DNA of 64,000 nucleotides from CAYJPV01 sp964372095. GTDB lineage: Bacteria > Acidobacteriota > Vicinamibacteria > Vicinamibacterales > JAKQTR01. The stretch spans positions 62,001 through 126,000 of the forward strand of contig CAYJPV010000003.1 of the NCBI GenBank assembly GCA_964372095.1, in the 5' to 3' direction. This document shows, in pieces, positions 34,165 through 43,659 of this stretch. The translations under genes were made by a program, and so were the position numbers. The notes beneath the pieces are model-generated. The model was given only the letters and a program-made list of their open reading frames with translations, was not told the DNA's origin and searched no databases. Every line of letters begins with the position of its first letter. Position 1 is the first letter of the stretch.

Positions 34165-37146
34165 ATGAAATCATTCGTCCATCGGTTTACGCCGGCAGCG
34201 GCCGGCGCCGCCCTTCTTCTCGCCCTCTTCTGCTTTGCTGCCCCCCCTGCTGATGCCCAGAACGCCTCCGGTGGCGACTTCCAGGGCATCGTCCGCGATA
34301 CGACCGGCGGAGTGCTGCCGGGCGTCACGATCGTGCTGACCAACACCGAGACCGGCGTCGAACGGAACTCCGTCACCAACGAAGTCGGCCGGTACCGGAT
34401 TCCTGCCGTGCCGGCCGGTTCCTACACACTCACCGTGTCGCTCGACGGCTTTGCGACGGTCCAGCGGTCCGGCCTGTCCCTCGAGGTCGGTCAGGTGTCG
34501 ACCGTGGACATCACACTGCCGACGGCAGGCGTCAGTCAGGAAGTCACCGTGACGGCAGCCGCCCCGATTGTCGAGCGAGGCCGCACACAGTCGGGAGCCG
34601 TCGTGTCCCGCACGGAGATCGAGAACCTGCCAAGCAACGGCCGGGATTTCCTGAGTTTCTCCACAGTCGTGGCCGGCGTGACGGGGCAGCAGATGAGCGG
34701 CCAGGGCAGCGGCATCAGTTTCAACGGCCAGCGCGCCCGCAGCAACAACATCTCGCTCGACGGCGTGGACGCCAACGGCGCGCTCAACGGCAATACGCGC
34801 CAGACCATCAGCCAGGAGGCCGTGCGCGAGTTCCAGGTCGTGACCAGCCAGTTTGCGCCGGAGTTCGGCCGCGCGGCAGGCGGCCTGGTCAACATCGTCT
34901 CGCGCTCGGGCACGAACGACTTCCGCGGCAACGCCTTCGTGTACATCCGCGATGAGTCCATGGACGAGCGCAATGCCTTCGTGACGGAAGGCAAGCCCGA
35001 ATTCCAGCGGCAGAATTTCGGCGGGACGTTCGGCGGCCCGCTCAGGAGAAACCGGACGTTCTTTTTCGGAGCCGTTGAGCGGATGCAGCGCGACGAAAGC
35101 GGCGTCATCACCATCAGTGATGCCAACGTGGCGGCCATCAACGCCATTCTCGCCGCGCGCCCGATCCCGGGCAGCAACGTCCGATCGATTGCCAACGGCG
35201 TCTACCCCATCAAGCGGCGCGACACGCTGGCCTCCCTCAAGATCGACCACACGCTGAGTGCCAACCACACCCTCGGCCTCCGCTACACCTACGGCAAGAG
35301 CGTCGAGGAGAACGCCGGCGGCGTGAGCATCGGCGGCCTCGTCGCGGAGTCGGGCGGCGGCGGCATGGACGGCACTGACCAGTCGTTCCTTGGCTCCTGG
35401 ACGCACATCATGTCCCCGTCCCTGCTTGGCGAAGCGCGCCTGCAGGTCGCCCCGCGCGAACTCACCCAATACGCCAACGACGAGATCGGCCCGCGCATCG
35501 TCATTTCGGGCGTGGCCACCTGGGGGCGGAGCACGAGCTTTCCCGTGATCCTCGACGAAACCACGACCCAGGGCAGCTACACCCTGAGCTGGCAGCGGGG
35601 TTCGCATTTCTTCAAGGGCGGCGGCGACATTGCCCACATTGCCGCCACATCGTCGTTTCCCACGAGTTTTGCCGGCAGCTTCACGTTCGGCAGCCTCGCG
35701 ACGTTTACCAGCGGTTCGCCATCGACGTTCACCCAGGGGTTCGGCAATCCGCTGATCGATCTGCCTGACACGCTGTATTCCGCGTTCGTGCAGGACTCCT
35801 GGACGGTCAACGACCGACTCACGCTGGTGTACGGCCTGCGCTATGACTACGATGCGCAGCCGCAGGGCATCCCGCGTGACCGGTCGAACCCGCTCGAAGC
35901 CCCCCTCGACGACGGGATCCACCGCGACCCCAACAACCTCTCGCCGCGTGCAGGATTCACGTGGGATCCGATTGGCGGCGGGCGCACGTTGATCCGCGGC
36001 GGCGGCGGCCGCTTCTATGACAAGGTATTCCTGCTGGTGGCCCGCAACGCCCTGCTGGCGCGCCAGTCCGTGTCGCTCAGCGGCGCCAACGCACGGGCGC
36101 AGTTTGCCGCCGGCGCCTTCCCCGAAAGCGATCAACTACCGTCGGGCTTCTCGCTGACCCGACCGAGCATCAACCTGTCCGACCCGGACATGGAAATCCC
36201 GTACGTCGATCAGGTCAGCCTGGGCGTCGAACAGCAGATCGGCACGGACTGGGCTGCGGGCGTCAATCTGATCCGCAACCAGGGCTCGGCCCTGCTGGTC
36301 TCTGACAACATCAATCTCGGCGCGCCAACGGTTCTGACAGCCGCCAACGCGGCATCGCTTGGCGTGAGCAATCCCAACGCACAACAGCTCGGACGGCCGT
36401 ACTACGGCTCCACGAACCGCCTGGATCCGCTCTACAACAACATCCAGATGGTGTCCTCCAGCGGGTGGTCACAATACTACGGCGCCCAGTTCACGCTGCA
36501 GAAAAGACTCTCCAACGGCTACTCCCTGCGCGTCAATTACGTCCTCTCGGAGTCGAAAGACGACGGGTCCGACTTCACGCAGGCCGAGCAGCCGAACGAC
36601 CCGTACAACCGGCGCGCCGAACGTTCGTACTCGGCCGAACATCAGCGTCATCGTGTCACGCTGAGCGGAGTCTGGGAACTTCCATTCGGGCGTGAGGACA
36701 CGGGCGACGGGAACCCCGTCCTGCGGGGCGTGTTCGGCGGCTGGACGATGTCATCCACGTTCACGTATCGGAGCGCCACGGCACTCAATCCCCGGGTCGG
36801 CTCCGACGTCAATGCCGACGGCAACAGCAGCACCGACCGCCCTCTGGTCAGCGGAACCATGACCGAGCGGAATTCCTATGAAGGGCCGGACTATGCAAGC
36901 CTGGACCTGCGGCTGTCCAAACGGTTCAGGTTCGACAGCCGGCGGGCGCTGCTCCTGCAGTTCGAGGCGTTCAACGTGCTGAACCGCACGAACTACAGCG
37001 GCGTGAACATGACGTGGGGCACCACTGCCGATCCGCGCGATACCTTCGGCACCTACACGTCTGCCAATGCGCCGCGCCAGCGGGGTCGGGACGCTTTTAG
37101 TACCGGCGCCCTCTGGAGCGACAGATTTGTCACGTCGGCTTCGTAA
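34165..37146 (+). CDS. Oar-like TonB-dependent receptor with carboxypeptidase-regulatory domain
   Basis: The 993-residue outer-membrane protein has a signal peptide (ending near PPADAQ), an Ig-like carboxypeptidase-regulatory domain (about residues 35-115: GVTIVLTNTETGVER ... GSYTLTVSLDGF), a TonB plug (about 120-235) and a 22-strand-type barrel. Acidobacteriota encode many such transporters for oligosaccharides or peptides. The ATG at 34165 begins the signal peptide; a promoter ending 6 nt upstream predicts leaderless mRNA. The gene lies alone, divergent from the hydrolase. A perfect palindrome and REP-like repeats follow it. Confidence 0.9.
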   Translation: MKSFVHRFTPAAAGAALLLALFCFAAPPADAQNASGGDFQGIVRDTTGGVLPGVTIVLTNTETGVERNSVTNEVGRYRIPAVPAGSYTLTVSLDGFATVQRSGLSLEVGQVSTVDITLPTAGVSQEVTVTAAAPIVERGRTQSGAVVSRTEIENLPSNGRDFLSFSTVVAGVTGQQMSGQGSGISFNGQRARSNNISLDGVDANGALNGNTRQTISQEAVREFQVVTSQFAPEFGRAAGGLVNIVSRSGTNDFRGNAFVYIRDESMDERNAFVTEGKPEFQRQNFGGTFGGPLRRNRTFFFGAVERMQRDESGVITISDANVAAINAILAARPIPGSNVRSIANGVYPIKRRDTLASLKIDHTLSANHTLGLRYTYGKSVEENAGGVSIGGLVAESGGGGMDGTDQSFLGSWTHIMSPSLLGEARLQVAPRELTQYANDEIGPRIVISGVATWGRSTSFPVILDETTTQGSYTLSWQRGSHFFKGGGDIAHIAATSSFPTSFAGSFTFGSLATFTSGSPSTFTQGFGNPLIDLPDTLYSAFVQDSWTVNDRLTLVYGLRYDYDAQPQGIPRDRSNPLEAPLDDGIHRDPNNLSPRAGFTWDPIGGGRTLIRGGGGRFYDKVFLLVARNALLARQSVSLSGANARAQFAAGAFPESDQLPSGFSLTRPSINLSDPDMEIPYVDQVSLGVEQQIGTDWAAGVNLIRNQGSALLVSDNINLGAPTVLTAANAASLGVSNPNAQQLGRPYYGSTNRLDPLYNNIQMVSSSGWSQYYGAQFTLQKRLSNGYSLRVNYVLSESKDDGSDFTQAEQPNDPYNRRAERSYSAEHQRHRVTLSGVWELPFGREDTGDGNPVLRGVFGGWTMSSTFTYRSATALNPRVGSDVNADGNSSTDRPLVSGTMTERNSYEGPDYASLDLRLSKRFRFDSRRALLLQFEAFNVLNRTNYSGVNMTWGTTADPRDTFGTYTSANAPRQRGRDAFSTGALWSDRFVTSAS

Positions 37147-37265
37147 CCACACCGGCCGAATCGACAATGCGGCCCTGAATGGCACCGTCCCCTTCCGTCT
37201 CGCGGCAGATCAACTCCGAAGCGTTCGACCAGGCAGGCGGTTCACTCCGCAATTACAATTCTGTT

Positions 37266-37341
37266 ATTTCCAGCCGGCCCGGCTGGAAATCCGCCCCGAC
37301 CCCTTGTGTTGGGGCAACCGGGTGAAAAATCCGTCCCGACC
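37266..37341. repeat. REP-like palindrome with two AATCCGYCCCGACC copies
   Basis: A perfect 25-bp palindrome (12-bp arms around a single C, ATTTCCAGCCGG ... ) spans 37266-37290. AATCCGCCCCGACC (37288-37301) overlaps it and AATCCGTCCCGACC (37328-37341) follows. A third relative, AATCCGTCCCGGCC, lies in the palindrome at 44256-44289. No transposase gene is nearby. The rest of the gap between the TonB receptor and the DUF2911 gene (37147-37471) holds only a promoter and leader. Confidence 0.55.
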
Positions 37342-37371
37342 CCCTCCGTCCCCCGACGGGGCGGCGCGGCG

Positions 37372-37377
37372 CTGCTA
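37372..37377 (+). promoter_or_regulatory. -10 hexamer of the DUF2911 gene
   Basis: CTACAATAG contains TACAAT about 95 nt before ATG 37472. The resulting leader of about 85 nt contains GGTG, CACC and GGTG segments that could pair in two exclusive ways. Confidence 0.35.
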
Positions 37378-37471
37378 CAATAGGGGCTTACCCACACAAT
37401 ACGCGTCAGGTGCTGAGAGTCCGGCATCACCATGCGGACCGCTGGTGCCCCGTCGCAGGAGGATTACCCCG

Positions 37472-38008
37472 ATGTTCAAGAAACTCGCGCTGCTCACTGC
37501 TGCCGCCGCACTCGTGTGCGCGGCCGTCGCTCCCCTCGCCGCCCAGGCTCCGGCTCAGGCTCCGGCCAGCCCTCCCGCCAAGGTCACGGCCAAAATTGGC
37601 GCGGCCACGGTCACGATTGACTACGCCCAGCCCTCGATGCGCGGCCGGACAATCATGGGCGGCCTCGTGCCGTTCGGCAAAGTGTGGCGGACCGGTGCGA
37701 ACAAGGCCACGCACCTGACCACGGACGCCGCCATCACCATCGGCACGCTGGCGGTGCCGGCCGGCACCTACACGGTGTACACGGTGCCCGGCGAAAAGGC
37801 CTGGACACTCATCATCAACAAGCAGACCGGCCAGTGGGGCACGCAGTACGACCAGGCGCAGGACTTCGGCCGCGTCGAGATGACGGTCGAACCGGTGCAG
37901 GCGGCCGTGGAGAAGTTCACGATCGCGGTCAACGCCGCCGGCGCGAAGGGCACGATCACGATGGAATGGGAGAACACCCGCGCGTCGGTCGCCATCGAAG
38001 CGAAGTAA
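37472..38008 (+). CDS. Secreted DUF2911 protein
   Basis: This 178-residue protein has a signal peptide (MFKKLALLTAAAALVCAAV ... LAAQ) and the DUF2911 core: SPPAKVTAKIGAATVTIDYAQPSMRGR, then VPFGKVWRTGANKATHLTT and VPAGTYTVYTVPGEKAWTLI. Function is unknown; the family is common in Bacteroidetes and Acidobacteriota and predicted to be beta-rich. AGGAGG precedes ATG 37472; the longer frame back to 37067 crosses the TonB gene and is not used. It is convergent with the S9 peptidase gene. Confidence 0.88.
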   Translation: MFKKLALLTAAAALVCAAVAPLAAQAPAQAPASPPAKVTAKIGAATVTIDYAQPSMRGRTIMGGLVPFGKVWRTGANKATHLTTDAAITIGTLAVPAGTYTVYTVPGEKAWTLIINKQTGQWGTQYDQAQDFGRVEMTVEPVQAAVEKFTIAVNAAGAKGTITMEWENTRASVAIEAK

Positions 38009-38087
38009 CAACACCCGCCGGCGCCGTGTCCGCTCCCGCAGCGGCACGGCGCCGTCCGATGCGCCGGCACGACGCGCGGCTCCCCGT

Positions 38088-40373
38088 TTACCGCGGTCCG
38101 GCGGGCAGGTGCTCCAGCAGGTACCGGGCCACCAGCCGGCGGACGTGAAGCGTGGTCCCCGGCCCTTCCGATATCCCGTGGCTCCGGTTCGGGTACACCA
38201 TCACGTCGAACGTCTTGCCCAGCTCCACCAGACGATTGATCAGAAGCTCGACGCCCTGGTAATGCACGTTGTCATCGCCGGTCCCGTGGACGACCAGGAG
38301 GCGGCCCCGCAGTCCCTCCGCGAAACTGATCGGCGACCCGCGCCGGTACCCCTCGGCGTTCGCGTCGGGAAGCCCCATGTACCGCTCCTGATAAATCGTG
38401 TCGTATAGGCGCTGGTCAGGCACCGGCGCGACGGAAATCCCCACGGCGAACACATCCGGATATCGGAACATGGCGTTCAGCGTGTTCGACCCGCCGCCGC
38501 TCCAGCCCCAGATGCCCACCCGCGAACGATCGATATAGGAACGTTGCGCGGCAAGCGCCTGCACGGCCGCAGCCTGTTCCTTTGAGGACAACTCGCCGAC
38601 TGTGCCGTACACCACCTTGCGCCAGGCCGCGCCTTTCGGCGCCGGCGTCCCGCGGTTGTCGAACGACGCCACGATGTAGCCCTGATCGGCGATGGCGCGG
38701 TGGAACAGCGTGCCGGTTCCGCCCCAGCGGTCGTTCACCGTCGTGCTGGCCGGCTCGCCGTACACGTGCACGAAGAGCGGGTACTTCTTCGACGGGTCGA
38801 ACATCCGCGGCAGCAGCACGTAGCCGTCCACGGTCACGCCGCCTCCCACGTCCAGCCGGACATATTCGACGGGCGGCACCACCAGCGGTGCGACGCGTGC
38901 GGCCAGGGCAGCGTTGTCGACAATCGTCCGCAGTGAGCGGTGTTCCGGCAGGCTGACGATATCGACGCGCGGGGGCATGTCGAAACGCGACCACGTGTGG
39001 ACGGCCCACCGGCCGTCGGGAGCGATGTTGTAGCTGTGGGACCCGGGCTGATCCGCCGGGGTCAGGCGCATCGGGCGGCTCGCGGCAGTCAGCGGGGATG
39101 CATACAGGTACCGTTGCGTCGCGTTCTCGGGCGACGCGATGACGTAGAGCCGATCGCCCGAGGCGTCTACCGCGGCAACCTCGAGAACGTCGGCCGGGAA
39201 GTCCGTGAGGTTGCGGGCACGTCCGTCCGCGCGAGAGACCGCGTACACGTGCCGCCATCCGTTGCGTTCGCTGACCCACGTAAACTCCTGGCCCCCGGAA
39301 ATCGCCTCGACCGGCTCGGCCGTATCCACCCAGGCATCCGACTGATCGCGGAACAGGCGCCGCACCTGCCCGGTGGTTGCGTCGGCGAGCAACAGATCGT
39401 TGCGGTTCTGAAGCCGGTTCATGTGCTGCAGTACAAGGGTCTCGACGTCAGCCCACGCCATCCAGGGGATGTAATGCTGCCGCAGGTCCCCCTCGGTCCG
39501 GACCCAGGTCGTGCGGCCCGCCCCGAGGTCGGCAACCCCGACGCGCACAGCCGAATTGGTGGTCCCGGGCTTGGGGTACGCGAAGACCGTCGTCCTCGGA
39601 TAGAGCGTGTCCGTGTTGTTGATCAGGGTGAACCGCTCGACGCCGGTGGTGTCAAACTGCCAGTAGGCAATGAACCGCCCGTCCGGGCTCCAGCGAAACC
39701 CGTCGCGGATCGAGAACTCCTCTTCGTTCACCCAGTCCGACGTGCCGTTGATCACCTCGCCGCCGCCATCAGTCGTGATCGCCCGGATGCCGCCGCCGGC
39801 CACGTCTTCGACGTAGAGGTTCTGTGCCCGCACATACGCGACATGGCGGCCGTCAGGCGAGAACTTGGCGAACATCAGCGACGCCTCCGGCGCGTCCCCG
39901 CCAAGTTTCGTCAACGCGCCGCTGGAGCGGTCGAGCACCCAGTAGTCGCCGCGGGTGTTCTGTCGCCACACCCGGCGGGTGTTTGTGAACACCAGGAGTT
40001 TCGTGCGGTCCGCCGACCAGGCGTAATCGGCAATGGACAGCGCCTCTCCGCGGCCCGGGGGAACCAGCGTGCTGGCGGGCACCAGGATCTCGCGAGTGCC
40101 GGTCGCGGTGTCGAAGGCCAGAATGTCCCGCGACGCGCCGCGGGCAATCGACGTATAACGCCGGCCCCCGTCGAGCCAGGCCATCGGGCCCATGGACTCG
40201 GCCGGGTATTCGTTACGTTCGAACATCGCGCGCAGCCGATCATCCAGTTCGGGCGGCAGCCCTACTGGCGCGGCACTGACGCCCGACGGCGCGGGTGACG
40301 CCTGCCGGGTGTGGGCAACCGGCGCTGAAACCAGGAGCGCCGCGGCGAGGAGCAGGACGAACACACGATGCAC
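38088..40373 (-). CDS. Secreted S9-family peptidase (dipeptidyl peptidase IV-like)
   Basis: The 761-residue protein has a signal peptide, a DPP IV-type eight-bladed propeller (about residues 60-500; WVSERNGWRHVYAVSRADG) and a hydrolase domain with Ser625 in GWSGGGS, Asp in GTGDDNVHYQG and His in NRSHGI. It should release N-terminal dipeptides in the periplasm. The GTG at 40373 is chosen because GGAGGT lies 5 nt upstream and a hydrophobic signal peptide (VFVLLLAAALLVSA) begins there. The frame extends to 40568 without a better signal. TATACT (40403-40408) is its -10. Confidence 0.9.
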   Translation of the reverse strand: MHRVFVLLLAAALLVSAPVAHTRQASPAPSGVSAAPVGLPPELDDRLRAMFERNEYPAESMGPMAWLDGGRRYTSIARGASRDILAFDTATGTREILVPASTLVPPGRGEALSIADYAWSADRTKLLVFTNTRRVWRQNTRGDYWVLDRSSGALTKLGGDAPEASLMFAKFSPDGRHVAYVRAQNLYVEDVAGGGIRAITTDGGGEVINGTSDWVNEEEFSIRDGFRWSPDGRFIAYWQFDTTGVERFTLINNTDTLYPRTTVFAYPKPGTTNSAVRVGVADLGAGRTTWVRTEGDLRQHYIPWMAWADVETLVLQHMNRLQNRNDLLLADATTGQVRRLFRDQSDAWVDTAEPVEAISGGQEFTWVSERNGWRHVYAVSRADGRARNLTDFPADVLEVAAVDASGDRLYVIASPENATQRYLYASPLTAASRPMRLTPADQPGSHSYNIAPDGRWAVHTWSRFDMPPRVDIVSLPEHRSLRTIVDNAALAARVAPLVVPPVEYVRLDVGGGVTVDGYVLLPRMFDPSKKYPLFVHVYGEPASTTVNDRWGGTGTLFHRAIADQGYIVASFDNRGTPAPKGAAWRKVVYGTVGELSSKEQAAAVQALAAQRSYIDRSRVGIWGWSGGGSNTLNAMFRYPDVFAVGISVAPVPDQRLYDTIYQERYMGLPDANAEGYRRGSPISFAEGLRGRLLVVHGTGDDNVHYQGVELLINRLVELGKTFDVMVYPNRSHGISEGPGTTLHVRRLVARYLLEHLPAGPR

Positions 40374-40402
40374 AAGGACCTCCAGCGAAACCGGTTTGGG
40401 CA

Positions 40403-40408
40403 AGTATA
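40403..40408 (-). promoter_or_regulatory. -10 hexamer of the DPP IV-like gene
   Basis: TATACT on the minus strand, 30 nt before GTG 40373. It is divergent to TAGAAT (40450-40455), the likely -10 of the aroM gene. Confidence 0.45.
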
Positions 40409-40524
40409 TCCAGATCGCGTGCGGGCCACGGACCGCAGCCGGGCGGGCGTAGAATGGCCCGAACGTCGGCGGCAGGCGGCTGGCCGTCATGAGAGCCGGG
40501 ATCGACGCGCACGGGAGAACGAAC

Positions 40525-41193
40525 ATGCTTGGCATCGTGACCATCGGCCAGACGCCGCGCCCTGACATCGAACGTGCGTGCCGCCCCTACGCCGGCGGGG
40601 CGGCGATCCGCACCGTCGGCGCGCTGGACGGCCTGACGCGTGAGGAGATCCGGAGTCTCGAAAGCCGGGACGCGCCGTATCCGCTGCTGGTCCGGCTGGC
40701 TGATGAGACGACCGCCGAAGTGCCGCTTCAGGCGCTTGTGCCGCGCGTCACGGCCTGCGCGGCCGACCTCTCCGCCGGGGGCGCGCGACTCGTCGTCATC
40801 TGGTGCGCGGGTGATTTTCCCGACATCGTGTGCCCCGTGCCCGTCCTGCGGCCGGGCCGGCTGGTTCCCGCGTGTGCGGCCGAGGTGATGCAGACACGGA
40901 ACATCGGTGTCGTGACGCCCGTACCAGGGCAGATGGAGGCGGCACGCGCCAAGTGGCAGACCGACGGGTTCACGGCAACCGTCACCTGGGCCGCCCCCGG
41001 ACACGCCGACGACCTCGCGCGCGCAGGCAGGGAACTGGCTGCCGTGGCCATCGAACTCGTCGTCCTCGATTGTATGGGGCACGGTGAGGACTCGCGCCGT
41101 GAACTCGCTCGCGTATCCGGCCATCCCGTGATCTCGGCCCAGTCCGTCACCGCGCGGGTGGCCGGAGCGCTGATCGCGCACCGGTTTGGTTAG
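40525..41193 (+). CDS. aroM: AroM family protein
   Basis: The 222-residue protein opens with the AroM signature GIVTIGQTPRPDI and is alpha/beta throughout, related in fold to Asp/Glu racemases (VVIWCAGDFPDI, VVLDCMGHGEDSR). In E. coli aroM is a TyrR-regulated gene of unknown function; homologues in other phyla cluster with amino acid racemase or hydantoin genes. GGGAG precedes ATG 40525, and TAGAAT lies about 70 nt upstream. It is convergent with the hydantoinase gene, from which it is separated by a G/C homopolymer tract. Confidence 0.86.
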   Translation: MLGIVTIGQTPRPDIERACRPYAGGAAIRTVGALDGLTREEIRSLESRDAPYPLLVRLADETTAEVPLQALVPRVTACAADLSAGGARLVVIWCAGDFPDIVCPVPVLRPGRLVPACAAEVMQTRNIGVVTPVPGQMEAARAKWQTDGFTATVTWAAPGHADDLARAGRELAAVAIELVVLDCMGHGEDSRRELARVSGHPVISAQSVTARVAGALIAHRFG

Positions 41194-42713
41194 GTACGAC
41201 ACCTGCGTGGGGGGGGGGGGGGGGCCGCCCCCGCCCCCCCCCCCCCCGCCCCCCGCCCCCCCCCCGCGCCCCCCCCCGCCCCGACCACCGGCCGGCGGCC
41301 CCCGGACGCCACGAGGGCAGACGCCGTTCCCGGCGTGCGAGCCACGAACCGGCCGCGCCCGGGCTGGCCCATCACCTGCCCCTCGTGCCACACGACCTCA
41401 CCACGGGCGATCGTCGTCACGGGCCAGCCTGTCACGGCGCGCCCCTCGAACGGCGAGTCGTCCATCGCGTCATGCAGGTCCGCCTGCGCCACGACACGCT
41501 CGAGGCCGGGGTCCCAGATCGCCAGGTCGGCGTCACTGCCCGGTGCAATCGTGCCCTTGCGCGGGTAGAGTCCGTAGATCCGTGCCGGGTTTGTCGCGGT
41601 CAGCGCCGCGAACTGCGCGAGGGTGATCCGCCCGGTCCGGACGCCGGCCGAATACACCAGCGGCATCCGCAGTTCGAGGCCAGGCATCCCGCTGGGAATC
41701 TTCGTGAACGGCGCACGGTCACCGTGCACCATCTTCCCCTGGGGATCGCGCAGGCGGTACGGCGCGTGGTCCGATGCCACGAGGTCCAGTTGACCGTCGG
41801 CCAGCGCGCGCCACAACACGTCCTGATCGTCGCGGCTTCGCACAGGCGGGCTGCAGATGAACCGCGCTATGTCGAACCCGGGCAGGTCCATATCGGCCGC
41901 CGTCAGCACCAGATACTGCGGGCAGGTTTCGGCCCACACGCGGGCCCCGCGCGCGCGTGCGGCCGCGATGGGTGCCAGCGCCTCGCGGCACGAGACATGG
42001 ACGATGAACACGTCGGCGCCGGCCAGTTCGGCCAGGGCGATGGCACGGTTCGTCGCCTCGCCTTCCGCCGCCGCCGGTCGCGACACCGGGTGGTAACGCG
42101 GCTCGGTCAGTCCCTCTGCCAGCAGGCGCTCGGTGGCCCACGCCACGGCATCGCTGTTCTCGGCGTGCACCATCACGATAGCGCCTGCCCGCCGGGCCGC
42201 GTCGAAGACGGCGAGCATCTGCCGGTCGGTGACCTTCAGCGCGTCGTAGGTCATGTAGACCTTCAGCGACGGGCAGCCGCCGGCGACGAGGCCCGGGAGT
42301 TGGTCCTCCAGCACGACGGGCGTCGGATCTGACACGATCAGATGGAACCCATAGTCGACAAACGCCCGCGCCCGGGCGCGTTCGTGGTACGCCTCGACGA
42401 CGGCGCGCAGCGATTGCCCCCGGTGCTGAGCGGCGAAGGGGATGATCGTCGTCGTGCCGCCGCAGGCCGCCGACACGCCGGCCGTGAAGAAGTCGTCGGC
42501 TGTCATCAATCCGCTCGACGACTTCTGATCGACATGACAGTGCGCGTCGACGCCACCCGGCAGCACCAGGCGTCCCGTGGCATCGATCTCGCGCGTCCCA
42601 GGCCCCAGGCGGCGGCCAAGAGCCGTAATGACCCCGCCGGCGATGCCGACGTCGGCGCATTCGGTGCCGGTCTCGGTGGCGACGGTTCCTCCGCGTACGA
42701 CCAGATCGAACAT
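41190..42713 (-). CDS. hydA: D-hydantoinase / dihydropyrimidinase-family amidohydrolase (C-terminus uncertain)
   Basis: This amidohydrolase has the binuclear metal site of hydantoinases: DAHCH (His58, His60), carboxylated Lys151 in SLKVYMTYDA, further His in MVHAEN and VHVSCREA, and SDHAPY. It would open hydantoin or dihydropyrimidine rings. The last 40 or so codons run through a G/C homopolymer tract and read as Gly/Ala/Pro-rich sequence, so the true end (expected soon after GRFVART) is probably lost to an assembly artefact. It starts 1 nt after the DapA-like stop, and the operon continues upstream with VOC. Confidence 0.87.
   Translation of the reverse strand: MFDLVVRGGTVATETGTECADVGIAGGVITALGRRLGPGTREIDATGRLVLPGGVDAHCHVDQKSSSGLMTADDFFTAGVSAACGGTTTIIPFAAQHRGQSLRAVVEAYHERARARAFVDYGFHLIVSDPTPVVLEDQLPGLVAGGCPSLKVYMTYDALKVTDRQMLAVFDAARRAGAIVMVHAENSDAVAWATERLLAEGLTEPRYHPVSRPAAAEGEATNRAIALAELAGADVFIVHVSCREALAPIAAARARGARVWAETCPQYLVLTAADMDLPGFDIARFICSPPVRSRDDQDVLWRALADGQLDLVASDHAPYRLRDPQGKMVHGDRAPFTKIPSGMPGLELRMPLVYSAGVRTGRITLAQFAALTATNPARIYGLYPRKGTIAPGSDADLAIWDPGLERVVAQADLHDAMDDSPFEGRAVTGWPVTTIARGEVVWHEGQVMGQPGRGRFVARTPGTASALVASGGRRPVVGAGGGAGGGRGAGGGGAGAAPPPPPRRCRT
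41209..41282. other. Poly-G/poly-C tract, probable assembly artefact
   Basis: Sixteen G are followed by about 58 bases that are almost only C. It resembles the C24 run next to the scaffold gap at 63329-63362 and is unlike any flanking DNA. It falls between two convergent genes and corrupts the 3' end of the hydantoinase frame. Confidence 0.7.
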
Positions 42714-42714
42714 C

Positions 42715-43644
42715 TCAGCGTCCTCCGAGGCGGCGCTCCAGCCGCCCGATCAACGCGTCAATTTCGGCCGCGTCGGCCGGCCGCAGGCGGGGCCCCGGCG
42801 CACGCGTGGCGGCGCTGCGGATCGCGCCGCGTCGCCGCAGGATCTCTTTGCGCACAGCCAGGCCGTATCCGGGCTGCTGCTCGTAGACGACGAGCGGCAG
42901 GTAGGCATCAAACAGATCCTCGGCGCCGTCACGGTCTCCGGCGACGAACCGCTCGTACACCTGCACCAGCATGTCGGGGAACGCGAACCCCGTCATCGCG
43001 CCATCCGCGCCACGCGCCAGGAACTGCGGGAAGTAGAGGCCGCCATTCCCGGCCACGACGCTGACGCGGCGCAGCCGATCCCGTTCGCTGTCGGCGCGGA
43101 TACGCGTCAGTTTGTCGAGTCCGGGGCAGTCTTCGAGCTTGAGCATCACCATTGTGGCAAACGCCCGCACCATGCGCAGGAACACCGTGGACGACAGGAA
43201 AACATTGGTCGTCGGCGGGTAGTCCTGGTAGATGACCGGAACATCCGGGCCAAGCGCGTCGACGACGCCCCGGAAGTAGTCGAAGATCTGGTCGTCGGTC
43301 CGGAGACCGGTCGGCGGTGCCACCAGCACCCCCGCCGCGCCCGCCCCCATGACACGCCGCGTCAGTTCGGCCATGGGCGCCAGGCCGCCGGCGCTCACCC
43401 CCACCACCACCGGCACGCGGCCGTCCACGCGCCGGATCGCGCGCACCGCGAAGGACGACGCTTCGTCCAGCGTGAGCTTCTGCGCCTCGCCCATCATGCC
43501 GAGCAGCGTCAGGCCGTGCACGCCACACTGCAGGTAGAAATCCGTCAGACGGTCGGCGCTCTCCCAGTCGATCTCCCCGTTGTCCGTGAACGGTGTCGCG
43601 GAGATCGGAAACACGCCGCGGGTGTGCTCATCGAGACGTGGCAT
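42715..43644 (-). CDS. Dihydrodipicolinate synthase (DapA) family protein
   Basis: The 309-residue TIM barrel has the DapA/N-acetylneuraminate lyase hallmarks: Schiff-base Lys169 in VMLKLEDCPG, Tyr139 in VIYQDYP, and a GMMGEAQKLT loop in place of the usual GTTGE. Divergence around the active site makes true lysine-pathway DapA unlikely; a catabolic aldolase or dehydratase (for example of hydroxyproline or sugar acids) is more plausible. It lies between a VOC gene (15 nt upstream) and hydantoinase (1 nt downstream), so all three form an operon. Confidence 0.86.
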   Translation of the reverse strand: MPRLDEHTRGVFPISATPFTDNGEIDWESADRLTDFYLQCGVHGLTLLGMMGEAQKLTLDEASSFAVRAIRRVDGRVPVVVGVSAGGLAPMAELTRRVMGAGAAGVLVAPPTGLRTDDQIFDYFRGVVDALGPDVPVIYQDYPPTTNVFLSSTVFLRMVRAFATMVMLKLEDCPGLDKLTRIRADSERDRLRRVSVVAGNGGLYFPQFLARGADGAMTGFAFPDMLVQVYERFVAGDRDGAEDLFDAYLPLVVYEQQPGYGLAVRKEILRRRGAIRSAATRAPGPRLRPADAAEIDALIGRLERRLGGR

Positions 43645-43659
43645 ACGGCAGGCCCTCCG

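Noticed and set aside
34171..36135. 654-codon minus-strand frame inside the TonB receptor gene
   Set aside because: It is a shadow frame of low complexity; the plus-strand frame encodes a full receptor with signal peptide.
37400..37460. TPP riboswitch suspected from GGTGCTGAGAG
   Set aside because: The rest of the THI box (the CTGATCTGGATAATGCCAGCG-like part) is missing and the downstream gene is not thiamine-related.
41190..41330. Gly/Ala/Pro-rich C-terminal tail of the hydantoinase as a real domain
   Set aside because: It is encoded by a homopolymer tract that looks like an assembly artefact.
42715..43644. Assignment as lysine-biosynthetic dapA
   Set aside because: The active-site loop reads GMMGEAQ rather than GTTGE and the neighbours are catabolic, so only family membership is claimed.
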